Made by a program: the position numbers and the translations under genes | NCBI GenBank assembly: GCA_035578905.1 | Contig: JAQJVL010000664.1 | Coordinates: 186,001-250,000 of the forward strand | Direction: 5' to 3' | Length of the DNA stretch: 64,000 bases | From: Stictocephala bisonia | Lineage: Eukaryota > Arthropoda > Insecta > Hemiptera > Membracidae | Notes under the pieces: generated by a model | Told to the model about the DNA's origin: nothing | What the model saw: only the letters and a program-made list of their open reading frames with translations | Database searches by the model: none | Shown: in pieces, positions 12,100 to 23,959 of the stretch | How the letters are laid out: each line of letters begins with the position of its first letter | How positions within the stretch are numbered: the stretch's first letter is position 1

Positions 12100-14320
12100 G
12101 ATGTGGTTAAATGGTTGGGCGTAAGAGTGGACTTTCAAATTCTATCTAGTTCATTTGCAAATGAAATAAATAATACACATTTAGTTATAACATTATTTTT
12201 CTATATTTCATTATTTTAGTTTATAAACTACATTACGAGTGCACTTATATTATACATATTTATAGAATTTTATACACCCTTATATATAAAAATTTTATCC
12301 ATATATATATTTATTCAAAGCAAAATAAAATATTATAATGTACAAACCTTCCATACAATAGTTACAAAAATCACATATTTTTTATTTAATATTCAAATTT
12401 TCAATTGAAATTGTAACGAGCTAATACTAAAGCTACTTCTATCAACTTTTTTTAAATTAAATTGTATGTTTTTTAGAAGCATGATATACACTGTAGATAA
12501 TAGTTGTACTATGTTATTATATAATGATAATATTATTATTATTATCAGAAATCAAAATGTACCAAATGTCTTACTTCGATTTTACCTAAATCAGCTTTAA
12601 GTTAGTAGGACAACTATTTCTATTGTATATTTGATTTTGTAATCTAAATGTATTCAATAAATTGAATACAATTGTAATGGTTAAGTGTTTCAATAAAACA
12701 ATTTTTTAGATGTCGACTAAAAGTGTCGCTGAAAATATTTATTTATGTTTCGTTTTTGTTAAAATGGTTCCAAATGTAAACATTCGTTTGCATTTGCTTA
12801 AACAAACATGTTGGTAAGCTTGTTAGATGTAAAATAGTTTGCATGCAAATAAATATTTGTTTAGGACACTTCCTGTTTGTTAAACAAGGACATTCAAGGT
12901 AAATTCTCAAACTATCATGTCTTTCCTGTTTTTATACTTAAGATTCAAAAGCCACGGTTCGTCCCTCTCAACAGTTATAATTTAATTGTGTTTATAATAT
13001 TGTGTTTCAATTTAGAAACCTCAATATGTTAAAGCATACTCTCAATTTGATCAAACATTTAATATTATTTGAATTCAAAATATGCAAGTACCTTCAAATT
13101 TATTTCAAAATTACTCGGTTTCAAGTAAGAAATAAGAACCATGATTAACTACAATTTGTGCTAAATGTATATATTTTTTATTAGTTCATATATAAGTGAC
13201 TCAATTATTTGAATAGTCTTCATCAATGTGAGATAAATGAGGCAAAAGCCGTAGTAGGGAAGTATTCATTCTCTACCATTATGAGAATCGGTTATTAAAA
13301 TAAATTTGCGACTATGAATTTAGAGTTAGTTAAAGCAGATGATTTTGACTAAGACAATCCTAACATTACTTATTTAAAGTGTTATTCATCTAGCAATATG
13401 TAAGGTAAAACATTATTTTAGTATAGTCCTGTCAGTTTTTTGTTCACTGAAAAAATCTAGAGTAAACTTTACAAGAGAATATTTATCCAAAATTGTGGTT
13501 GTAAAATATTCAACCACAATGTTGGATGCCATTTAAGCTGTCATATAATTGTATTTCACTGTTGTGTATTCACATATCTAAATGTTTCATATATGATTTT
13601 ATTTATTGTATTCCTTAATGTTTTTTTTTTATTTTTATATATAAAAAATCATCACTTTTTCGGTACTTTCACGGCCATTTACCTAGAAAAAGATTACGAA
13701 CATTTGAAGATACTCATACGAATGAATGAATTAATGAATATTTGTATTTCCTAATATATATAGCATAATTAAACAAAACTGGCCTATATGGAAAAGCCGG
13801 TACGTAAGCCACAGCTGCTACTATAAAATCAAAGGAATAATTAACTATCGGGATTTACAAAAGAATTACAATAATTTCATTAATATAAAAACATACAAGA
13901 AGAAAGAGAGATAAAGAATGAATCAAAGATAAAAATACTGAACTATGTGATATTTTAATACCAATAAAATTACGTATGATTATTGAAATGTATATACCAT
14001 AACACATAAGACTCATTTTATAGGTTATTGTATAAATATGTTATCCCATTCGAATTAAGTACAGTTTATTTAAACATGTCGAAACACAATTTATTAAAAA
14101 CTATTTTTTACCCAAACGAAGAGTGCTAAATATTTCTTCAGAATTCTTGAATAATAATTTAAAGAAAGATCAATAGGTAAGCTGAGAAGAATGTAATTTG
14201 TGAGATTCGTGGCAAGACATTCCTCAAACCTTTATCCAAAAATTCCTTTAGTTTGTCGTTTTAAGGTGATAAAATTTAATTTATTGATTTCATACTTATT
14301 TAAAAATACTACTGTAAGTG
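12100..14320. other. AT-rich DNA, nothing recognised
   Basis: No supported feature. GTACGTAAGCCACAGCTG near 13801 resembles the reverse complement of a stretch near 9060 (CTGTGGCTTACGTCAC), possibly a short dispersed repeat. Confidence 0.4.
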
Positions 14321-14329
14321 ACTGAGTGA

Positions 14330-16440
14330 ATGGATGGGGCAATACGAAAGTGCGTTTAAGGATGGGAGGTTTTAGTCAATACCAAAGACATGTATGGGTG
14401 TTAGGTGAGTTATATTACCACAGTATTTGTATTGGTGGGTGCGTGAGCCAACAACACAGTATGTGTATGTATGGATGGGTGGGCTGAATCAGTAACTCAG
14501 GAATGCAGGGGTGGGTGTGTGAATCGATACCATAGTACATGTATGTATGGGTGAGTGGGCTGAATAAATAACACAGGATTGCAGGGGTAGGTTTTAAATC
14601 GATACCACAGTAGGTGTATGTATGGGTGGGTGGGCTGAGTTAATAACACAGGAATGAAGGGGTAGTTGTGTGAATCGATACCACAGTACGTGTATGTATG
14701 GGTGGGTGACCTGAGTCAATAATACAGTAATGAAGGGGTAGTTGTGTGAATCGATGCCACAGTACGTGTATGTATGGGTGGGTGGCCTGAGTCAATAATA
14801 CAGTAATGAAGGGGTAGGTGTGTGAATCAATACCACAGTACGTGTATGTATGGGTGGGTGGCCTGAGTCAATAATACAGTAATGAAGAGGTAGGTGTGTG
14901 ATTCGATACCACAGAACGTGTATGTATGGGTGGGTGGCCTGAGTCAATAATACAGTAATGAAGAGGTAGGTGTGTGATTCGATACCACAGAACGTGTATG
15001 TATGGGTGGGTGGCCTGAGTCAATAATACAGTAATGAAGAGGTAGGTGTGTGATTCGATACCACAGAACGTGTATGTATGGGTGGGTGGCCTGAGTCAAT
15101 AATACAGTAATGAAGGGGTAGGTGTGTGAATCAATACCACAGTACGTGTATGTATGGGTGGGTGGCCTGAGTCAATAATACAGTAATGAAGAGGTAGGTG
15201 TGTGATTCGATACCACAGAACGTGTATGTATGGGTGGGTGGCCTGAGTCAATAATACAGTAATGAAGAGGTAGGTGTGTGATTCGATACCACAGAACGTG
15301 TATGTATGGGTGGGTGGCCTGAGTCAATAATACAGTAATGAAGAGGTAGGTGTGTGATTCGATACCACAGAACGTGTATGTATGGGTGGGTGGCCTGAGT
15401 CAATAATACAGTAATGAATAGGTAGGTGTGTGAATCAATACCACAGTACGTGTATGTATGGGTGGGTGGCCTGAGTCAATAATACAGTAATGAAGGGGTA
15501 GGTGTGTGAATCAATACCACAGTACGTGTACGGGTGTTAGGTGAGTCATATTACGACAGTATTTGTATGGGTGGGTGGAAGAGCCAATACATTAGTATGT
15601 GTATGTTTGGGTGGGTGGGCTGAGTCAATACCACAATATGTGTATATGTGGGTGGAAGAGCCAATACAAATGTATGTGTATGTATGGGTGGGTGGGCTGA
15701 ATCAATACCACATTATTTGTATGGGTGGGTGGAAGAGCCAATACCACAGTAAATTTATGAGTGGGTGGGATGAGTAAATAACACAGTAATGCTGGGGTAG
15801 GTGTGTGAATCGATCCCACAGTAGGTTTATGGGTAGTAGGTGAGTCATATTACCACAGTATTTGTATGGTTGGGTGGAAGAGCCAATACAACAGTATGTG
15901 TATGTATCGGGGCTGGCCTGAGTCAATAACACAGTAATCCAAGGGTAGGTGTGTGAATCGATACCACAGTATGTGTATGGGTAAGCTGGTTGAGTAAAAT
16001 GTCACGACATTAGTATTGGTGGGAAGGTTGAGTCAAATGTCACGACATTAGTATCGGTGGGTCGGTTGAGTCAAATGTCACGACATTAGTATCGGTGGGT
16101 CGGTTGAGTCAAATGTCACGACATTAGTATCGGTGGGTTTGTTGAGTCAAATGTCACGACATTAGTATTGGTGGGTCGGTTGAGTCAAATGTCACGACAT
16201 TAGTATCGGTGGGTTTGTTGAGTCAAATGTCACGACATTAGTATTGGTGGGTCGGTTGAGTCAAATATCACGACATTACTATTGGTGGGTTGGTCAAATG
16301 TTACGGCATTAGTATCAATGGGTTTGTTGAGTCAAATGTCATGACATTAGTATTGGTGGGTCGGTTGAGTCAAATGTCACGACATTAGTATTGGTGGGTC
16401 GGTCAAATGTTACGGCATTAGTATCGGTGGTTCGGTTAAT
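14330..16440 (+). repeat. G-rich minisatellite complex, 38-bp monomer with a 76-bp higher-order domain
   Basis: The landmark GG(C/G)CTGA recurs every 76 bases without an indel from 14632 to 15468. Each 76-bp unit splits into two 38-bp halves: one with GAGTCAATAATACAGTAATG, the other with GAATCGATACCACAGTACG. From about 15970 to 16440 the array becomes simple 38-bp repeats (GAGTCAAATGTCACGACATT). Stretches 14330-14556 and 15536-15960 are mixed and more diverged. Roughly 55 monomer lengths in all. The weak reading frames inside it are repeat artefacts. Confidence 0.95.
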
Positions 16441-16444
16441 GTCA

Positions 16445-17684
16445 TTTACATTTAGTATGACCATTAGTCTTTCAACAATCTTGTATGTATAATCATAAAA
16501 CATAGTCAGCACTTTCTGGGTCATATAACTATTTATAGACCAACTGAAAACACGAGCAGAACTTAATTGATATGATATACGAGATATAGATTATATTGAC
16601 TGATACAGGGATTTATCATTGTTTTAAACTGCTTTGGCTATTTGGACCCTTACAGAAAATCTATTGTAGTTATAAATAAACAAGAAAAGGTGTGATATAT
16701 AATAGATTTTTCATTACCTTTAATAAACTAAAATACAACTACAAAAAAATAAGTTTTAAACTTTATTGGCTTAAAAATGTACTGATGTAAAACACTGTAC
16801 TGATTTTAAACATTTTACTAACTACTTAGGGATTTAGTTTTTTGAAACAATTATAATAAACTATTTCAGCTATTCTAAATAGCGTAAACCTATTGTTCAG
16901 AGGAACCGGACCATATGACGGTAACTACAAGAAGTTGTGTCGACCAGTAGTAAATGACGTGGAAAGAGACCAACTTTCACCAAACTTTCACACTTTCTCG
17001 CCAACTTAAGCATTTGAAGAATGTTCACTTTGCTAAAGATGTCATTGGAAAGCCTGTTAGAACATTGATGCTGTAACTAAAATAGATGTTTAAACTATTT
17101 ATGTGACTTACTCAGTAATATAAAATAATGTAGAATCTATCTCATCACTGGAGCCTGAAACACACGTTTTTTCCGTTAACTATTTTTTTAGCGTACAAAA
17201 TAAGTAACATTTTATGTATACTCAATTTTCAAGTAATATTCTGAAGGTAATTTAAGGAATAAAACTACACAAGGATAACTAAGGGCAAACAGTTTTTTTG
17301 TTTTTTTTTTTAATAGGCTACATTTACTACGTTTGGTAGCAATACAAAACAAATCGTTGTCACATTACACAAATTTATTTGTATGGTGATCTATTCCGGA
17401 AACCCACAGTTATCTTACCTATAGCCTACCAGAGGAATTCATGAAGAGTAATCTAGTAGTTAGCGATTTGACTTTTGTCACCAACTCGCTAATTACATAC
17501 TCAACCCTGTTACGGTCAAGAAACTCATATATGTTGGCTGGAATCATTAAAATGGATTCTTTTAAAATCTATAGTTAATGAATTATAATTGGAATTTCTT
17601 CTAATTCTAATTTGCTGTAAATAAACTGTCGAAAACTCTCAGAATCAAAAATAACCTTTAGATATTTAAAAAAATTATATATAA
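16445..17684. other. AT-rich DNA, nothing recognised
   Basis: No supported coding or repeat structure between the minisatellite and the transposon end at 17685. Confidence 0.5.
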
Positions 17685-18000
17685 ACAGGGTGTCCCATGA
17701 AGAGGTTTACACGTTTGATTTTATATTATTTGCCCATTTTTGAACTGAACATTTTAAAACTCTACAAAACTCATGATATATGTTATAAAAATATTCTGTT
17801 AAAATTATAGATCTCTAGAAATTGTATGAACAAAATGGTTGCATTTTGAAAATTTACCATTTTGCTTCCTATGAAAATTAATTTCTTGTAACACACAACT
17901 TCATTACTGCGTTGCAACAGCTGTTTAGTAATGCCCATTGTTGAAAACAGCTGTTTGATTGGAGAATATTGCTTGTGCTAAAAAAACTTTACCTAACCTC
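17685..18000 (+). mobile_element. Solo end of a Tc1/mariner-like long-TIR element
   Basis: ACAGGGTGTCCC (17685-17696) is a typical outer terminus of long-TIR Tc1/mariner relatives, and the same string closes the foldback at 24742. No matching opposite terminus lies nearby, and PLE-derived sequence begins within about 50 bases of 18000, so this is a truncated fragment. Confidence 0.45.
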
Positions 18001-18042
18001 CTCCATTACACTTTTGCCGATATTGAAGTTCGAAAAATGGCT

Positions 18043-18525
18043 TTTAATTATAAAACGAATAAAAATTTTAAAAAATAATAAAATGAAACAGAGATAAGAA
18101 AATGTATCAGTGTTCTTAATAATAAAAAAATAAATAAGGCTATTAGAAAAACTTGTCCAAACAGTAATTATACAATCAGTTATAAAACGAAGAACAACAC
18201 TTTTTATTTTATTAACAAAATATCTAATAGAGAAAATAAAAATAATAAATACGGTATAAAAAAAATCTGGAATAAATAAAGTAAGTTCTCAGAATTAAAT
18301 TATTTCTTCATAGAACAAACCGGAAGAACATTTAATTTACGTTAAAAATAACTCATACAAGCAATAAAAAACAACAACTCTACATAAATTAAATCAAACT
18401 TTGCCGAACATATTCTCCAGTAAAATCACAGTTACCAAAATATTAATGAAAATGTTACAATTATAGAATTTGAAAAGAAAAACACAAGTCAACATGAAAA
18501 ATCCTACATATGAAAAAATAAGAGA
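18043..18525 (+). pseudogene. Penelope-like element, C-terminal GIY-YIG endonuclease relic
   Basis: PLEs encode a reverse transcriptase followed by a GIY-YIG endonuclease that nicks the target. One reading frame (in phase with 18301) keeps protein-like sequence over about 150 codons. YKTKNNTFYFI is the linker (18181). KYGIKKI is the position of the GIY strand. YFFIEQTGRTF (18301) is the usual YIGQTGR block with Gly replaced. QAIKNNNST, FAEHIL and HSYQNINENVTIIEFEKK follow in order. About half a dozen TAA stops interrupt it, but I saw no frameshift. The reverse-transcriptase part is missing upstream. The shared family-A 3' end, with its hammerhead-like motif, starts about 140 bases downstream, as expected for PLE organisation. 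Confidence 0.75.
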
Positions 18526-18795
18526 AATTAAAAACATAACAGTAAAAAATACAATTATTAAACTTACCCACACACTAAAGTAATCGTATGTTATTTACAT
18601 CTGTTTTATTTAAATGTTAATAATTGTTCATTTATTGTAAGTTATAAACTTGATTATTTTTACTCTCTAAAGATGGCCTAAGAACCGAAACTGGTCGTAT
18701 TTTATAATATAAAATGAATAAATCGGAAAAATTTATTACTTTATTTATTTTAACAGTAGCCCTAAACTGTGAACTAATTTATATATCCAAATATA
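18526..18795 (+). mobile_element. PLE family A 3' end, copy 2
   Basis: Untranslated tail after the GIY-YIG relic. It shares ATGGCCTAAGA.CCGAAACT.GTC, TATAAAATGAATAAA and the terminal GTAGCCCTAA..GTGAACTA with the loci at 6164 and 21890. An imperfect palindrome of TATATGTACTATATAG type follows at the edge. Confidence 0.65.
18667..18696 (+). ncRNA. Decayed hammerhead-like motif, PLE family A
   Basis: CTAAAGA replaces CTGAAGA (essential G5 lost), stem II reads GGC/ACC, GAAA is kept (18687-18690), and ACTGGT is no longer a palindrome, followed by C18696. All three departures fit an old, inactive copy, consistent with the broken reading frame upstream. Confidence 0.5.
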
Positions 18796-18799
18796 TGTA

Positions 18800-20256
18800 C
18801 TATATAGTATATATGTACTATATACTATACTTTATGTATCCAAATAACTAGACACTTGTTTGGTCTAGGCTTATTCATCGTCGTGTTCCAAAATAGTAGG
18901 TAACAAATAATCAACAGCTGGTAACTATTTTTGAACTCTACGCAAGTGGAATTTCATAGAATATGGAATTTCATAGAATATGACCAAATGTTGTTAAGGG
19001 ACATCATTCCAAACTCCTTTGGAAAATTATTAAGTGAGCCTTCTGAGAATCGAACCCGTGACCTTTTTTACTAAAGGTAAATACAATCACGTAGATTTTT
19101 TCAGTACAATATTATTTTAGTATGTTTTTACAATATTCGTAGAGTTTTTAATGTTGACTTTCTTGAATAAAGTGTGACGTCAAAAGCACAGTGAGGGAAA
19201 TATAAATTTGTTCAACGCTGTAACTAAGAGCGTTCTGATGTAGATCAACTGAATATTTTATGTTCAACTATCCGTGGATTAACATTGATTCATCCAGCTA
19301 CCCAATACAGTAGTTTTCGTTGACAATCATCAGAAAGATATATGTTTAGTGTGGAAGAGCTGTGGTAAACTGAATGGGTATAATATAATATCATATTTTT
19401 GCGGCCGCAACCATTATTTAATACAATGAAATTAGTGATCTATGCAGTTAATGTTGTCACATTAAACAAATTTAGATTTTGAATAAATAGGTTAAATTAA
19501 ACAAAAATATATCCTTAACAGGCTTTGGTGACATATTTGTAGCTGGTGTGTTTTGGATTTTCAGTTTCAACTAAATACAAAGTGTATTTTAATATTACAA
19601 ACAAATTTAGAACTGACATAATATATGTTTATCAATAATTCTTATTTAATCTTAAATTATCTAGTAGATAGAACCAGTACCTTTGTTTGTGTCTATTTCC
19701 CAGTAGACTAAACTTAAGTACAAGTCTATAAAATTTAATATTACAAATATCATTTATGATTATATATTTTCAAGACATAACATTGAAAATGATATCCAAC
19801 AACTACACTCGTTCATCACGCTCATTCACACCTCATATTCACCCATGTCTTTACGATCGGCGTCTTAAAAATTAAAAGTTCTAAGTTACCTAGTACTAAA
19901 TTAAACATGCTACCATTTTTAATATAGCAACATTTTATTCTAAAACAAGATAAGATACTATTTATCGTTATTTTTTTAATATGTAAACAAACATTTACTA
20001 CTTCTTATGATTTTTATCGTAAACAATTATAATTTTTTTTAAATATCCAATATTATATTTGGTTAAGTACTTATTTGTAATATTTAGAGATTCTTGAAAA
20101 TAAATTTTAATTTAACTGGTTTTAAAACTAAAATGCTTTTTTGGCTATTTATTTTTCCAAATGTCCTTTTATAAGATAATTATATTTAATTATGAATGTA
20201 AATAAATTACTTTTATTTATTTAGGTAAGATTGAGTAATTTATAAGTATATAACAA
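18800..20256. other. AT-rich DNA with a possible tRNA-like B-box
   Basis: No coding segment. On the minus strand near 19040-19062 GTTCGATTC matches the Pol III B-box consensus exactly, but no good A-box is placed upstream of it. A 17-bp direct duplication of GGAATTTCATAGAATAT lies near 18950-18982. Confidence 0.4.
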
Positions 20257-21730
20257 ATGGTATCCCACTGAACTGCGGAATTGATGGCTCTGACGTAACC
20301 GTGGCTGAGATATTGCCTTGATTGTTCACTCCAGTTGCCAGGAACTTGGCTGTCGTGATATCACCAATCACTGTAATACCCTAGTAATAGATGGTATCCA
20401 ACTGAACTACGGGATTGGTGGCTCTGACGTAATCGTGGCTGAGATATTGCCTTGATTGTTCACTCCAGTTGCCAGGAACTTGGCTGTCGTGATATCACCA
20501 ATCACTGTAATACCCTAGTAATAGATGGTATCCAACTGAACTACGAGATTGGTGGCTCTGACGTAATCGTGGCTGAGAGATTGCCTTGATTGTTCACTTC
20601 AGTTGCCAGGAACTTGGCTGTCGTGATATCACCAATCACTGTAATACCCTAGTAATAGATGGTATCCAACTGAACTACGGGATTGGTGGCTCTGACGTAA
20701 TCGTGGCTGAGAGATTGCCTTGATTGTTCACTCCAGTTGCCAGGAACTTGGCTGTCGTGATATCACCAATCACTGTAATACCCTAGAAATAGATGGTATC
20801 CAACTGAACTACGAGATTGGTGGCTCTGACGTAATCGTGGCTGAGAGATTGCCTTGATTGTTCACTCCAGTTGCCAGGAACTTGGCTGTCGTGATATCAC
20901 CAATCACTGTAATACCCTAGTAATAGATGGTATCCAACTGAACTACGGGATTGGTGGCTCTGACGTAATCGTGGCTGAGAGATTGCCTTGATTGTTCACT
21001 CCAGTTGCCAGGAACTTGGCTGTCGTGATATTACCAATCACTGTAATATCATAGTAATAGATGGTATTCCACTGAACTACGAGATTGGTGGTTCTGACGT
21101 AACCGTGGCTGAGAGATTGCCTTGATTGTTCACTTCAGTTGCCAGGAACCTGGCTGTCGTGATATCACCAATCACTGTAATACCCTAGTAATAGATGGTA
21201 TCCAACTGAACTACGGGATTGGTGGCTCTGACGTAATCGTGGCTGAGAGATTGCCTTGATTGTCTACTCCAGTTGCCAGGAACGTGGCTGTCGTGATATC
21301 ACCAATCACTGTAATACCCTAGTAATAGATGGTATCTAACTGAACTACGAGATTGGTGGCTATGACGTAATCGTGGCTGAGAGATTGCCTTGATTGTTCA
21401 CTTCAGTTGCCAGGAACCTGGCTGTCGTGATATCACCAATCACTGTAATACCCTAGTAATAGATGGTATCTAACTGAACTACGAGATTGGTGGCTCTGAC
21501 GTAATCGTGGCTGAGAGATTGCCTTGATTGTCTACTCCAGTTGCCAGGAACGTGGCTGTCGTGATATCACCAATCACTGTAATACCCTAGTAATACATGG
21601 TATCTAACTGAACTACGAGATTGGTGGCCCTGACGTAATCGTGGCTGAGATATTGCCTTAATTGTCTCCTCGAGCTGCCAGGAACTTGGCTGCCGTGATA
21701 TCACCAAATACTGTAATCTTTTGTAGGAAC
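20257..21730 (+). repeat. 134-bp satellite, eleven copies
   Basis: ATGGTATC starts at 20257 and recurs every 134 bases exactly (20391, 20525 and so on to 21597) with no indel. Copies differ by scattered substitutions; the first and last are most diverged. Each unit contains a CRE-like TGACGTAA, the 10-bp palindrome GTGATATCAC (diverged in a few copies), and CCAGTTGCCAGGAAC. GC content is visibly far above the flanks. No hammerhead-like core was found in the monomer. Confidence 0.97.
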
Positions 21731-21975
21731 TTATAAAGACAAACTATCGCATTTGCAGTCCACATTGATAAATTCTTTTAAAAAATGCCCTCAAATATCC
21801 TTATTGTAATGTAAGTCACATTTATTGATGAATACTTCATATCTGAAACTAATATATCAAATTTAATGGTTTGTACTTATATAAGTATAAATTAGTTCAC
21901 GTTAGGGCTACTATTTTAATAAATTAAATGATAAATATAATAAAGTATCCTTTATTCATTTTTATAAAAATATAT

Positions 21976-22005
21976 TACTGGTTTCGGCTCTTAGGCCATC
22001 TTCAG
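21976..22005 (-). ncRNA. Hammerhead-like motif, PLE family A, inverted copy
   Basis: On the minus strand: CTGAAGA (22005-21999), stem II GGC/GCC, GAAA, then ACCAGT and A. The stem III hexamer is not perfectly self-complementary, unlike its partner at 22046. Confidence 0.45.
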
Positions 22006-22045
22006 ATAGTAAATATAGAAGATAGTAAATATTATTATTTACTAT

Positions 22046-22075
22046 CTGAAGATGGCCTGAGAGCCGAAACCGGTA
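22046..22075 (+). ncRNA. Hammerhead-like motif, PLE family A
   Basis: CTGAAGA (22046-22052), T, GGC/GCC stem II with loop CTGAGA, GAAA (22066-22069), self-complementary ACCGGT and A22075 as predicted cleavage base. Compared with copy 1, the palindrome changed from ACTAGT to ACCGGT while remaining a palindrome. Confidence 0.5.
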
Positions 22076-22189
22076 ATATATTTTTATAAAAATGAATAAA
22101 GGATACTTTATTATATTTATCATTTAGTTTAGTTGGTACTTATGGTTATTTTCCTTACAGTATTTATTAATTTTATATTATTGAACGAA

Positions 22190-22250
22190 TTGAGTTAGGT
22201 TAGGTTAGTTAGGTTATAGCCTAACGAAATAAATTAGGTTAGGAGAGTTA
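22190..22250 (+). repeat. Short TTAGG-type (insect telomere-like) runs
   Basis: GAGTTAGGTTAGGTTAGTTAGG, a CCTAAC turn, then TTAGGTTAGG. TTAGG is the ancestral insect telomere repeat, but short GGTTAG runs are also common in insect introns and MITEs. Confidence 0.5.
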
Positions 22251-22254
22251 AGTT

Positions 22255-23955
22255 GCCTCTGGAGGCTTTATTGTAAGAGTTGCAACAAAGCGAAAGATGA
22301 TTTAGTCTAAAATTCTACCCCAGAATAGTGTGAAATACGTCAGAATTTGCGTGGTTGCATTTTTCGCAAAAACCTTCAAATCTTCCGATGGTCCCGCCTT
22401 TGGCACTTTTAATTCAAGCAACCATCCCATACTGCTAATCACATCTAATAATGTGTTAAGTCATCATACGTTAGAATGGAGTAAAAAAAAAAATAAATAA
22501 TAAATTCTAAAACCATTTGTTTAGTTACTAAACAATAGCTCACTTTACTAATGGAGTCCATGTCGATTGATACAGGGGCAACAGTTTTACCAACAGTACG
22601 ACCCCATTACATTTGATTCGAACGAACATAATCACATACTTCAGGTGACCAACCCATTCCTGCCAATCATTAAATTATGGTGAGGATTGTTTTTAGGATT
22701 TACAGGTTTGTATATTTTAACAAATACTGTAGTGAATGAAGAAACCCAATGATTTGAAATTGGGTAAACTTCTACACAATATTGTACGTACAATTAACAA
22801 TACATATAGTTAATACAATGTGTTAAAAATATTGTTCGAAAGCATCTCGACATAAAACAAACTATTTTGTTTTCCTCCACAATAAACAATCTCTGGTCAT
22901 TGCTCAAAACCATGTCTCAACTTAATGACATTGCACGAATCTCAAATAAAGTGAACAACAATGCAACAATGTAAATCAGCTGATAGCCAAGGAAGAAGAA
23001 GAAGAACCAGGACTACCAACCAAGAACTTGTAATTAGATTACGCCTTCCTTTTCTGTACTTGTAAATTGGGTTGGGTTTTAAATGAAATACCCTGTTTAT
23101 TTCATAGGGTTCATTTTATTACCACAAAAAGTGAGATCTACTTAAAAACATGTTTTAGTTATTCTGAATATTTTATACTGTTCATCTTGGATGAACGTAA
23201 TCCAATAAATAAATATGTACTTTAAAATCAGAACAATATACAGTGACAAAAAGTCACCTCGCTTTAAAAGTACACATAAAAATAGTCCCAAGAAGGGTAA
23301 TAGATTGTAAGGAAAACAATAGGAACATATGGTACCCCTCGGGAGGCACATTGGAATGGGCAAACTTGTGAACTTTGTCGGGATAGTCACGGTTCACTTG
23401 ACAGAACTGGTGTTATTGAACTGAATCACTGAACCCTTTATTGGCTATAGTGGTAAGCATATACTAACTATTTTAATGCTGTTGAAGTTAAAACTTAGAA
23501 ATAATGTTTTTAAATAATTTTAGTAATCTTTCAAATAATTAATCCGTAATGGTTGAACAACAAATACAATGCCGTTTCCTTATTTAACTGCCATTCTGTA
23601 GTATTATCATTACAGACATCATTATTTATAATGTGCATTTTGTTTTTTCTGTAAACCTACTTTACCAAAATGAGATTGCATAAAAGTGACATTTTACAGT
23701 GATAGCACAATCAAGTGAAGTAAATATAAATTTTATATTTTACGGGTTTTCTATTAATTTTTCTTAATAAATTACTCATATCATTGATTGATATGTTATT
23801 GTTTTTATTGCATTTACCATATTACTATACCAAGTATCACCAAAAAAATTAAAAAAAGTTGTAATTAACAATTAATTATAATAATTTATTACTGATACTA
23901 ACAAAAGTAAAAGTAAACATGTATGGTTGCTACCTGTGGTTAGGCTTTATCATTT
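22255..23955. other. AT-rich DNA, nothing firmly recognised
   Basis: A short frame near 22551 reads SMSIDTGATVLPTV, resembling an aspartic-protease active site, but it ends after about 20 codons. No other coding or repeat structure is supported. Confidence 0.45.
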
Positions 23956-23959
23956 TTTT

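Larger units (their letters stand above)
21895..22130 (+). repeat. Foldback of PLE ends, family A, copy 3
   Basis: The minus-oriented copy begins at the shared 3' terminus (TTAGTTCACGTTAGGGCTAC, near 21892) and runs inward. The plus-oriented copy begins near 22038 and runs out to ATTTATCATTTAG. The arms are nearly identical and meet around AGATAGTAAATAT. Confidence 0.75.

Noticed and set aside
15541..15932. ORFs of 64-78 codons on both strands in the 38/76-bp array
   Set aside because: Repeat-derived frames in simple G-rich DNA without any domain signature.
22551..22613. SMSIDTGATVLPTV, like a retroviral-type aspartic protease active site
   Set aside because: The frame ends after about 20 codons, and I find no neighbouring gag, reverse transcriptase or LTR. 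Too short to support.
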